Assembly: GCA_030834695.1 (NCBI GenBank)
Contig: JAUQXK010000101.1
Span: 1-64,000, forward strand
Origin: Desulfobacterales bacterium
GTDB taxonomy: Bacteria > Desulfobacterota > Desulfobacteria > Desulfobacterales > SpSt-501
Direction: 5' to 3'
Length of the DNA stretch: 64,000 nucleotides
Below the pieces are notes generated by a model, which did not search any database, was not told where the DNA came from, and worked only from the letters and a program-made list of their open reading frames with translations. The position numbers and the translations under genes were made by a program. Positions 35,299 through 42,726 of this stretch are shown in pieces. Numbering within the stretch: the first letter of the stretch is position 1; each line of letters opens with the position of its first letter.

Positions 35299-37338
35299 AT
35301 GACCGACACACCCCGGCACAGCGTCCGTCCGGTCCCGGCCGCGGGAACGGGCGAACCCGAACGCGGCGATCGAGTCCGCCTGCGGGCCGTGCTCATCGGC
35401 GCGCTGTTGGCCCTCGCGATCTGCCTGATCACCCCCTTCAACAACGCTTACCTCAAAGGAACGCCGCTGGGCGGAGGCCAGTTCCCGCTGGCACCGTTCT
35501 ACCTCCTCATCTGGATGATGATCCTGACGGCCGCGCTGCGCGCGGTTTTCCGGACCCGGCGCTTTTTGAGCGGCCGGGAGCTGCTGGTCGTGTGGGCGCT
35601 CATGGTGCTGCTTTCGGGGGTTGCGTGGACGGGGCTGGCGCGCACCTTTTTCATCAACCTGACCGCTCCCTACCACTTCGCCACCATGGAAAACCGCTGG
35701 GAGGAAGTCCTGCAGCCCCTGTTGCCGAAGGGCTGGTACCCGGCCGACCGCGCCGCCGTGGACAGCTTCTACAACGGGATTTCCGGCGCCCGACAGATGG
35801 ACTGGCTCGAGGTGGTGAAGCGGGTCCCCTGGTCCGCCTGGGCCGGGCCGCTGCTGGAGTGGACCGGGTTCATCCTGCTCTGCTATTTCCTGATGATCTG
35901 CATCGTCAGCCTGTTGAGCCGGCAGCCGCTTTACAACGAACGCATGAATTTTCCCTTGTTGCGCGTGCCGATTCTGATGCAGGAAGCACTCGACGAGGAC
36001 CGGCTCGGGGCGTTCCTGACGCACCGCTATCTGCTGGCCGGCCTGCTCGTGCCGGTCGTCCTGCACCTGATCAACGGGCTGAGTTTCTATAACCCGTCCA
36101 TTCCCTCGATCCCCACCCTGGTTCTCGCTGGGAAGTTTTTCCCTAAAACCGGCCTGTTTTCCGGTTTCTACAAGCTGAAGATTTACATTTATCCGGCTTT
36201 CATCGGCTTTGCGTTTATGACCGCCAAACCGGTTTCGTTTTCGCTCTGGTTCTTTTTCCTCGCGGGGGCGCTGCTGACCGGCCTGCTGAGCATCCTGGGG
36301 ATCAACATCCCGGCGGCGGCCCTGGGGGTGACCTTCGGTTCGACGCTCGCACGCCCCGAGGAAATGCAGACCGTCGGCGCCTATCTGGTGTTTTTTCTTT
36401 TTCTCGCCTGGCTGGCGCGGTTTCACTTTCTGGACATCTTCCTGAAAGCCTTCGGCCGTCGCCAGGACGAGGACCCGCAAACCGAGTGGATCACCAGCCA
36501 GCCCGCGTTTTGGGGATTCGTGGCCGGCAGCGTCGGGCTCGTCGGCTGGTGCCATCATTACGGACTTTCCATCGCCGCGGCGGTCCTGGTGCTGGTCGCT
36601 TTTTTCGTGTTCACCCTGGTGGCCGTCCGGATCATCTGCCAGGGCGGAATCACGTATTTTACGCTCACCGCCGCCCCCCTGGACGCCCTGACCGCGTTTT
36701 TTGGCTCGCGCTTTTTGACCCCGGTCGGGCTGGTGGTCGCCGCCGTGACCCAGAAAGTGCTTTTTCTGGATCTGCGCGAGGCGCTGATGCCCGCGTTGCT
36801 GCACGCGCGCAAGGTGACGGACGGTGTGCGCAACAACCGGCGGATTGCGCTCGCCATCGCGCTCACCCTGGTGGCCGGAGTCGGCGTGTCCTTAGCGGCG
36901 ATGCTGACGGTTGCTTATAAATTCGGCCTGCGCGAGCTGGAAATGGAATGGGCGACGCGCACCTCCGTCGCGGTCTACGAGAACATCTTCGACCTGGTGG
37001 AATCCCCGGCGGAGGCCCGGAACTGGGTGCTGATTTTCATGGCCTGCGGCGCGGCCGTCATGCTGGCCCTGGTGGTGTGTTACCATCGCTTCTACTGGTG
37101 GCCGATCCACCCCATCGGATACTTGACGACGTACAGCTCCGCCATGTGGACGCTGTGGTTCAGCTTCTTCCTGGGCTGGGGCTGCAATGCCCTGTGCATG
37201 CGCTACGGCGGGACGGCGCTGTTCAAGAACCTGCGGTTTTTCTTCATCGGCTTGATCATCGGCGATTTCTTCATGGCCGGCAGCTGGGCCATCTACGGGC
37301 TGTTCAGCTATGCGAGCTACGCGGTGTTGCCGGATTAG
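35299..37338 (+). CDS. Polytopic membrane protein, OPT-like (DUF6785-type)
   Basis: This 679-residue protein has a short cytoplasmic N-terminus and about 14 membrane segments (for example VLIGALLALAICLITPF, ELLVVWALMVLLSGVAW, FSLWFFFLAGALLTGLLSIL). Conserved-looking loops are ITPFNNAYLKGTPLGGGQFPLA and HPIGYLTTYSSAMWTLWFSF. I recall this as the DUF6785/6784 type of membrane protein, related to oligopeptide-transporter-like permeases, but did not verify it. GGGAGGGG lies before the ATG, five bases after the giant permease gene, and the next gene follows three bases later. Confidence 0.75.
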   Translation: MTDTPRHSVRPVPAAGTGEPERGDRVRLRAVLIGALLALAICLITPFNNAYLKGTPLGGGQFPLAPFYLLIWMMILTAALRAVFRTRRFLSGRELLVVWALMVLLSGVAWTGLARTFFINLTAPYHFATMENRWEEVLQPLLPKGWYPADRAAVDSFYNGISGARQMDWLEVVKRVPWSAWAGPLLEWTGFILLCYFLMICIVSLLSRQPLYNERMNFPLLRVPILMQEALDEDRLGAFLTHRYLLAGLLVPVVLHLINGLSFYNPSIPSIPTLVLAGKFFPKTGLFSGFYKLKIYIYPAFIGFAFMTAKPVSFSLWFFFLAGALLTGLLSILGINIPAAALGVTFGSTLARPEEMQTVGAYLVFFLFLAWLARFHFLDIFLKAFGRRQDEDPQTEWITSQPAFWGFVAGSVGLVGWCHHYGLSIAAAVLVLVAFFVFTLVAVRIICQGGITYFTLTAAPLDALTAFFGSRFLTPVGLVVAAVTQKVLFLDLREALMPALLHARKVTDGVRNNRRIALAIALTLVAGVGVSLAAMLTVAYKFGLRELEMEWATRTSVAVYENIFDLVESPAEARNWVLIFMACGAAVMLALVVCYHRFYWWPIHPIGYLTTYSSAMWTLWFSFFLGWGCNALCMRYGGTALFKNLRFFFIGLIIGDFFMAGSWAIYGLFSYASYAVLPD

Positions 37339-37341
37339 AAT

Positions 37342-39303
37342 ATGAAAGAAGATCGTGAGCTCCAAGAATACCGGGACCTGCTGAAGACCCCGACGCACTT
37401 CGAGGAAGGCTTCGACTGGAAGACGGTCGTCGGGGCGATCTTCATCGGCTTCCTGATGATGCCCGGCAGCATGTACCTGCAGCTGGTGATCGGTACCGGC
37501 ATCGGGCCGGCGGCGCGCTGGGTGACCATCATCCTCTTCGCCGAGTTGGCCAAGCGTTCCTACAGCGACCTGAAACAACAGGAGATCTTTCTGCTTTATT
37601 ACATGGCCGGTGCGGCGCTGCACACGCCGTTCCAGGGCCTTTTGTGGAACCAGTATCTGGTGCAGTCCGATGCGGCGCGCATGCTGGGGGTGGCCGAATT
37701 CATTCCGGCCTGGGTGGCGCCCCCGCTGGAATCCTCCGCCCTGGTCGAGCGCACGCTCTTTCACCGCGACTGGCTGATTCCGATCCTGCTGCTGATCGGC
37801 ACCCAGATCATCACCCGCGTGGACCAGTTCGGCCTGGGGTATGCACTCTACCGGATCACCTCCGACGTCGAGAAACTGCCGTTTCCCATGGCACCGGTGG
37901 CCGCCCTGGGGACCATGGCGCTGGCCGAGTCGGCCGAAGAGCGCGAAAAGAGCTGGAAGTGGCGGGTGTTTTCCATCGGGGGCGTCATCGGCCTGGTGTT
38001 CGGCGCGGTCTATGTGCTGCTGCCGGCGCTGTCCGGCCTGGTTTTGATGGAGCCGATCCGCCCGATTCCAATTCCGTGGGTCGAGCTCACCGTGCACACC
38101 GAGGACTGGCTTCCGGCCGTGGCCACGGGCATCCAGCTCGACCTCGGCCTGGTGTTCATCGGCATGGTCCTGCCCTTTTGGGCGGTGATGGGCGGCCTGG
38201 GGGGGCTCATCATCACCCTCATCGCCAACCCCATCCTTTACCGGCACGGGATTCTCCACCGCTGGCACCCCGGGATGCGGACCGTGGAAACGGTTTTCGC
38301 CAACAACTTCGATTTTTACTTGAGCTTCAGCATCGGCCTGGGGCTGGCCATCGGCTTGGTCGGCATCTGGCATGTGGCCCGATCCTTCGGTGGCGGGCGG
38401 GCGGACGAACGCGGCCGTCTGCGCGACCTTTTCCGGCCGCCGCCGGGCCGGGGCGACATCAACTTCTGGCTGTCGATCGGCATCTACGTTTTTTCGACGG
38501 TTTCCTATGTGCTGCTCTGCGTCTGGCTGGTGCCCAATTTCCCGGTGGTCTTCTTCCTGATCTACGGCTTCCTCTACACCCCGGTCATTTCCTACATCAC
38601 CGCGCGGATGGAGGGCATCGCCGGCCAGTTCGTGAGCCTGCCGCTCGTGCGCGAGGCGAGTTTCATCGCCGGGGCGAAATACTTCGGCTACCAGGGGATC
38701 GAAATCTGGTACGCTCCCATTCCCATCCACAACTACGGCAGCGCCACGGTGAGCTTCCGGGAAATCGAACTGACCGGCACCAGCATCCGGGGCATCATCA
38801 AGTCCGAAATCGTGGTCTTCCCGGTGGTGATGATCGCCAGCCTGCTGTTCTCGCAATTCATCTGGCAGCTGGCGCCGATCCCCTCCAGCGCCTATCCGTT
38901 CGCCCAGGAGTTGTGGCACCTGCAGGCCTTGAACACCCTGCTGATGCAGACCTCCACCCTGGAGGGCAACTCGCTGTTCTTCCAGGCGCTGAACTGGATT
39001 TACGTGGGGTCCGGGACCCTGCTCGGGGTCGTCACCTACATCCTGCTCACCCTGTTCGGGCTGCCGGTGATGCTGGTCTACGGCCTGGTGCGCGGCCTGG
39101 GCCAGAGCACGCCCCACGGGCTCCTGCTGGAGGTGATCGGAGCGCTGCTCGGCCGCTATATTTTCCGACGGCGGTACGGCGCCATGTGGGGGCAGTACAG
39201 CCCGGTGCTGCTGGCCGGATTTTCCTGCGGCATGGGATTGATGGGCATGTTCGCCATGGGGTTGACGCTCATCCTGAAGTCGCTCGCCCGACTGCCGTAT
39301 TGA
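37342..39303 (+). CDS. Polytopic membrane protein, putative peptide (OPT-like) transporter
   Basis: This 653-residue protein begins with about 30 cytoplasmic residues (KEDRELQEYRDLLKTPTHFEEG) and then has about 13 membrane segments. Blocks such as GAIFIGFLMMPGSMYLQLVIG, DQFGLGYALYRITSDVEKLPFPMAPVAA, PVISYITARMEGIAGQFVSLP and QALNWIYVGSGTLLGVVTYILL recall OPT-family permeases. It differs in sequence from the preceding membrane protein, yet the two are similar in size and adjacent, so a heteromeric pair is plausible. It lacks any nucleotide-binding domain, and how it depends on the neighbouring ATPase is unknown. Confidence 0.78.
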   Translation: MKEDRELQEYRDLLKTPTHFEEGFDWKTVVGAIFIGFLMMPGSMYLQLVIGTGIGPAARWVTIILFAELAKRSYSDLKQQEIFLLYYMAGAALHTPFQGLLWNQYLVQSDAARMLGVAEFIPAWVAPPLESSALVERTLFHRDWLIPILLLIGTQIITRVDQFGLGYALYRITSDVEKLPFPMAPVAALGTMALAESAEEREKSWKWRVFSIGGVIGLVFGAVYVLLPALSGLVLMEPIRPIPIPWVELTVHTEDWLPAVATGIQLDLGLVFIGMVLPFWAVMGGLGGLIITLIANPILYRHGILHRWHPGMRTVETVFANNFDFYLSFSIGLGLAIGLVGIWHVARSFGGGRADERGRLRDLFRPPPGRGDINFWLSIGIYVFSTVSYVLLCVWLVPNFPVVFFLIYGFLYTPVISYITARMEGIAGQFVSLPLVREASFIAGAKYFGYQGIEIWYAPIPIHNYGSATVSFREIELTGTSIRGIIKSEIVVFPVVMIASLLFSQFIWQLAPIPSSAYPFAQELWHLQALNTLLMQTSTLEGNSLFFQALNWIYVGSGTLLGVVTYILLTLFGLPVMLVYGLVRGLGQSTPHGLLLEVIGALLGRYIFRRRYGAMWGQYSPVLLAGFSCGMGLMGMFAMGLTLILKSLARLPY

Positions 39304-39384
39304 TGGGATTGCATTGGCACGGTTTACGCTTTAGTTTGGAGGCAGACCACTCACCTTTCTCGGCACACGCCACGAGGGACGGAT

Positions 39385-40008
39385 ATGCACAAGCTGATAT
39401 TGGCAGCGGTATTGGCGGCCGCCGTGGCGGCGGCGGCCCCCGGCCCGGCCGCGGAGGTTCCGCTGTCGGTCGCCGGTTTCACCCTGGGGCGGCCGATCGA
39501 ATCGGTCGCAGACCGCGTGATCATGGAAACCGCTCTGCCGGTGCGCTACATGGAAAACCTGCACGAGGTGGAAATTCTGCCGACGCAGGGCTTCAAGAGC
39601 GGACTGGTCGCCTTCGGCACCTGCCGTGAGCCCCGCCCCATCGTCCGCATCAAACTCAAATACGAGGACGGCCGCATCGAGTTTTTCGAGGAACTGCTGC
39701 AGCGGTTCAAGATTCGTTTCGGCGATCCGGCCGAATACCAGGGCGATCCCTTCCGCGTCTTTATCAGCTGGAAGTGGTCCTTCTCCGACGCCCACGCGAA
39801 TCGCATCAGCCTCACCCTGCAGCATAACGCCCAGGATGAGGAGGAGAAGATCGGCAACGCCGTCAAGCTCACCTTGCACAATCGACTGGAGGAGGATGCG
39901 CGTTGCTTCAAGGAGAATCGGCCGGAGGGGCGCGAGGCCCTGCGGCAAGGCCGGACCCCGGCCGATCGGTCCGGAGCGCCGGCATGGGATCTGTTCGTTC
40001 CGAAGTAA
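39385..40008 (+). CDS. Exported hypothetical protein
   Basis: This 207-residue protein has a signal peptide ([24 protein letters not shown]) and a small soluble domain: VAGFTLGRPIESVADRVI at the start of the mature part, then HEVEILPTQGFKSGLVAFGTC, IVRIKLKYEDGRIEFFEELLQRFKIRFG and a C-terminal charged tail. I do not recognise the family. The pattern of a strand, EFFEELLQRFKIRFGDPAEY and a WKWSF strand recalls small periplasmic accessory domains. It lies 81 bases after the transporter genes in the same direction, so it may be a periplasmic partner. Confidence 0.75.
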   Translation: MHKLILAAVLAAAVAAAAPGPAAEVPLSVAGFTLGRPIESVADRVIMETALPVRYMENLHEVEILPTQGFKSGLVAFGTCREPRPIVRIKLKYEDGRIEFFEELLQRFKIRFGDPAEYQGDPFRVFISWKWSFSDAHANRISLTLQHNAQDEEEKIGNAVKLTLHNRLEEDARCFKENRPEGREALRQGRTPADRSGAPAWDLFVPK

Positions 40009-40025
40009 ATCCGGGCCGGTGCGCG

Positions 40026-40949
40026 GTGAGTGCGCGGAACTGGAAAACCATTGCATGGAACGGCGTGCGTTTCACGGTTCCCGGCGATTGGGATCCGGCT
40101 CGGGTGGGTCGGCGGCATCTGCTGCTGGAGTCCGCGCCGGGGCCGGTGATGGAAGTCAAATGGGCGGCGGTGAAGGGGCGATTTTCGGGAGGCCGCCACC
40201 TGCGGAAGCTGGCCCGCCGAGTGGGGCGAAACGGCGGGGTGTTCCGGGAAACGGCGCTGCCCGCTAAATGGCGAACGTCCGTGGCGGGGTTTGAAGCCGA
40301 AGGCTTTCAGTGGGATGCCGGCACCGAACGGTCGTCGGGGGTTCTGCTCTATTGTCCGGCCTGCCGTATCGCCAGCATGATCCAGTTCCTGGAGCGGCCC
40401 GGAGCGGACATCACCACCTCCAACGCCGCCCGCGTCCTTGCGTCGTTCCAGGACCACCGCAGCGACGATCGGACTGCCTGGGCGCTGTACGACATGGTTG
40501 CGCTCTTGCCCGATTCTTTTGCTCTCGAACGCTGCCGCTTCGAGGCCGGCCGATTCGTCCTGGAGTTCAACGGGCCGGTAGGGCGGCTGACCCTCTACCG
40601 ATGGGCGCCCGCCGAGGTGCTGCTTCAGAACCGGAACCTCGCCGATTTTGCGCAGACGGTCGCGGGCGGAAAAGGACTATCCTTCCGGTCGTTCACGGTC
40701 CACGGCCATCCGGCCGTCGACGGGGGCGATCCGCTGCCGGTCGGGCCGGGAGGGCGGTTGCGGGCGCGGCTGGGGTTGGGGCGTTTCCGTCGGCTGCGCC
40801 TGTGGCGCGTGGCGGGGCGCAACCGCATCCTCGGCGTTCGGCTGGAGGGCCGCCGGCCGATCGAAGATCCGGAAATGCAGGTCGTGAGCGACGCCTATGG
40901 GATGGCTGACGAAAGACCGTGCGACACCGCTTCCGCCGACCCGCGGTGA
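40026..40949 (+). CDS. Hypothetical protein upstream of the PqqD-like gene
   Basis: I start at the GTG at 40026 (VSARNWKTIAWNGVRFTVPGDW); an ATG at 39984 would overlap the previous gene and lacks support. The 307-residue product is cytoplasmic by composition, with WNGVRFTVPGDWDPARVGRRHLLLES and VMEVKWAAVKG at the start and LPDSFALERCRFEAGRFVLEF midway, which suggest two beta-rich repeats of a domain reading protein properties or binding a partner. No catalytic motif is visible. Its end overlaps the PqqD-like gene by 53 bases, so the two are tightly coupled. Confidence 0.65.
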   Translation: MSARNWKTIAWNGVRFTVPGDWDPARVGRRHLLLESAPGPVMEVKWAAVKGRFSGGRHLRKLARRVGRNGGVFRETALPAKWRTSVAGFEAEGFQWDAGTERSSGVLLYCPACRIASMIQFLERPGADITTSNAARVLASFQDHRSDDRTAWALYDMVALLPDSFALERCRFEAGRFVLEFNGPVGRLTLYRWAPAEVLLQNRNLADFAQTVAGGKGLSFRSFTVHGHPAVDGGDPLPVGPGGRLRARLGLGRFRRLRLWRVAGRNRILGVRLEGRRPIEDPEMQVVSDAYGMADERPCDTASADPR

Positions 40950-41379
40950 GGCGCTCGACTGCATCCCGGTCAAGAACCGGTATGTGCGGGAGGAGCGCCT
41001 GGAAAACGGCGATGTGCTGGTCCGATACCCCGTGACGGTGCGACCCTGGATGGGAGTATTGGCGCGCTGGCTCGGCGCCGGTGCCGCGCCGCCGCGGACG
41101 GCCAAACTGCAGCTCGACCGGCTGGGATCCGGCGTCTGGGCCATGTTGGACGGGCAGACCTCCCTGCGACGGATTGCGGCCGCCTTCGCCGAAACTCACC
41201 GGCTGGAACGGAAAGAAGCCGAAGTTGCGGTGACGCAGTTTGTCCGCCAATTGGGCCGGAGAGGCTTAATCGGATTGCGGAGGGATTCGACGCCCGGATG
41301 CCGCCGCGACGGTTCGCCGCCGGGCGGCCGGCAGCACACCAGCCGCGAAGAGCGGCGCCCGCCGGTCAAAAGGCCTTGA
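40897..41379 (+). CDS. PqqD-family protein (RRE-like)
   Basis: The 160-residue product has a PqqD-like core at about residues 65-130: LDRLGSGVWAMLDGQTSLRRIAAAFAE, then EAEVAVTQFVRQLGRRGLIGL. In PqqD and related RiPP recognition elements this winged-helix fold binds a leader peptide and presents it to a radical SAM enzyme. About 60 extra N-terminal residues (PVKNRYVREERLENGDVLVRYPVTV) precede it, and the C-terminus is a basic tail. No precursor peptide or dedicated maturase is adjacent; the nearest radical SAM gene ends at 28694. The stop overlaps the convergent STAS gene by 14 bases. Confidence 0.8.
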   Translation: MGWLTKDRATPLPPTRGEALDCIPVKNRYVREERLENGDVLVRYPVTVRPWMGVLARWLGAGAAPPRTAKLQLDRLGSGVWAMLDGQTSLRRIAAAFAETHRLERKEAEVAVTQFVRQLGRRGLIGLRRDSTPGCRRDGSPPGGRQHTSREERRPPVKRP

Positions 41380-41698
41380 AGGCGTCGTCCAGGCTGGCGA
41401 CGATCGGAAGGAAGGAATCAAAGCCCGCAATCTCGAAGACCTCTTTGACGTAATCCTGCATCGCGCAGAGCATGATCTTGCCGTCCTGTCTTTTCAGGGT
41501 CTTGGTGGCCTTCAGGATCACGCGCAGCCCGGCACTGGATATGTAGTCGAGCTCCTTGAAGTCGATGATCACGTTCTTGGTGCCGTCGGAAATAGCGTCC
41601 AGAAGCCGTTTTTCAAAAGACTGGGATGTATTGGAATCCAGCCGTCCCTGAAGTTTAAAGGTGCTGACCCCGCCTTGTTTTACTTCGACGATGTCCAT
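41366..41698 (-). CDS. STAS-domain anti-sigma factor antagonist
   Basis: This 110-residue single STAS domain is of the SpoIIAA/RsbV type. It has NVIIDFKELDYISSAGLRVILKA, where Ser54/Ser55 in the ISSAG loop lie at the usual phosphorylation site. It should be phosphorylated by a HPK-type kinase such as the product of the gene just upstream, and dephosphorylated by a PP2C such as the one encoded at 50764-52224. It is the last gene of a four-gene minus-strand operon. Confidence 0.93.
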   Translation of the reverse strand: MDIVEVKQGGVSTFKLQGRLDSNTSQSFEKRLLDAISDGTKNVIIDFKELDYISSAGLRVILKATKTLKRQDGKIMLCAMQDYVKEVFEIAGFDSFLPIVASLDDAFKAF

Positions 41699-41735
41699 GC
41701 CAATCCTCCCGTTTCACTTTCGCAAACCAAACCGT

Positions 41736-42164
41736 TCAGCTCTTTTCAATGGATTTCTTCAGCGTTAGAACGTTCGTGCCCGCACGGCGTTCGTAACTGA
41801 CTTCATCCATGAGGTTTTTGACCAAATGAATCCCCAGCCCTCCCACTTTGCATTCGTCCAGCGTGCAGGGCACCTCCGGAGGAATGCGGTCGATCGGGTT
41901 GAAGGCAATGCCGTCGTCTTCCAGCACCACGGTCAACACGTCGTGGTCCGCGGATATATGCACCCGGATGAAATGCTCGGACTGATCCCGAAACCCGTAG
42001 GAGATGATGTTGGTGAAGAGCTCATCCAGCGCCAAGTTCATCTCGAACAAGCATCTTCGCGACAGGCTCAACGTCTGGCCGACGCCCTCCATTTTTTCGC
42101 AGAGGGTCGCCAGTTCGGACAGATTGTTCCGCAGCTCGAACGAAACCGAACCTGTCGTGCTCAT
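41736..42164 (-). CDS. RsbW-like serine kinase/anti-sigma factor (HATPase_c)
   Basis: This 142-residue protein has the GHKL ATP-binding boxes of SpoIIAB/RsbW: N-box FEMNLALDELFTNIISYGF, G1 box VLEDDGIAFNP and G2 box VGGLGIHLVKNLMDEVSY. Such proteins phosphorylate a STAS partner and otherwise sequester a sigma factor or another target. The STAS gene lies 37 bases downstream, an obvious pair. No sigma factor gene is nearby, so the output target is unknown. Confidence 0.93.
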   Translation of the reverse strand: MSTTGSVSFELRNNLSELATLCEKMEGVGQTLSLSRRCLFEMNLALDELFTNIISYGFRDQSEHFIRVHISADHDVLTVVLEDDGIAFNPIDRIPPEVPCTLDECKVGGLGIHLVKNLMDEVSYERRAGTNVLTLKKSIEKS

Positions 42165-42201
42165 GACCCTTGCGTCCTTGGCGGCTCGAACCGCGGAATG
42201 T

Positions 42202-42726
42202 TCACAGCAGGCTGACTCCCAATTTCGACGCGCATTCTCCGCACGCCTCGGTCATGCCTTCCAGAAAGCGCTCTTCCCAGTCGTTGATGGCAGCGACCAC
42301 CGCTCTGAAGATTCGATGCCGTTGCTCCGGGAATTGATCCAGTGTCTTGGCGAACTTGTCGCGGCCCAGAACGAGGCAGGTCGTTTCCTGCAACGCCCTC
42401 AACGAATACAATCGGCGGGTTTGGCCGATCAAGGTCAGGCCGCCGACGAATTCGCCCGCTCCCACCGTGCGGATCGGCAGGGTTGCGCCCTCCACGGTTC
42501 GTTCCAACCGGGCCGAGCCGGAGAGGATGCAGAGCGCATCGCCGTCATCTTCGCCCTGTTGGAAAAGAAAATCACCTTCCCTGAATTTTTCCCGAGTGCA
42601 AAGATAGGCGAAAATTTTTAGCGATTCAAGGGGAAGCCCAGAAAAAAAATAGGTCTGGCGCAGAATGTCCAGGTTCTCCTGGTATTCGCACGAGGGAGTC
42701 GGGCTACTTTCGTCCAACGAGCTCAT
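42202..42726 (-). CDS. Cyclic nucleotide-binding domain protein
   Basis: This 174-residue protein has one cNMP-binding-like beta-barrel at about residues 25-145: FFSGLPLESLKIFAYLCTREKFREGDFLFQQGEDDGD, then ILSGSARLERT and GAGEFVGGLTLIGQTRRLYSLRAL. The usual phosphate-binding cassette (GE-x5-Leu with an Arg-Thr-Ala) is altered, so the ligand may not be cAMP. There is no DNA-binding helix-turn-helix; the tail is WEERFLEGMTEACGECASKLG. The start overlaps the upstream ABC exporter gene by 23 bases. It probably regulates the exporter or the switch proteins. Confidence 0.88.
   Translation of the reverse strand: MSSLDESSPTPSCEYQENLDILRQTYFFSGLPLESLKIFAYLCTREKFREGDFLFQQGEDDGDALCILSGSARLERTVEGATLPIRTVGAGEFVGGLTLIGQTRRLYSLRALQETTCLVLGRDKFAKTLDQFPEQRHRIFRAVVAAINDWEERFLEGMTEACGECASKLGVSLL

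Noticed and set aside
36892-39117. 741-codon open frame on the minus strand
   Set aside because: It is antisense to the two OPT-like membrane proteins, is extremely rich in Gln, His, Asp and Arg, and has no recognisable domain.
39314-39332. Sigma-54-like TTGGCACG-N4 element before the 39385 gene
   Set aside because: The -24 half is good but the -12 half reads ACGCT instead of TTGCT, and the gene is probably co-transcribed with the transporter genes upstream.
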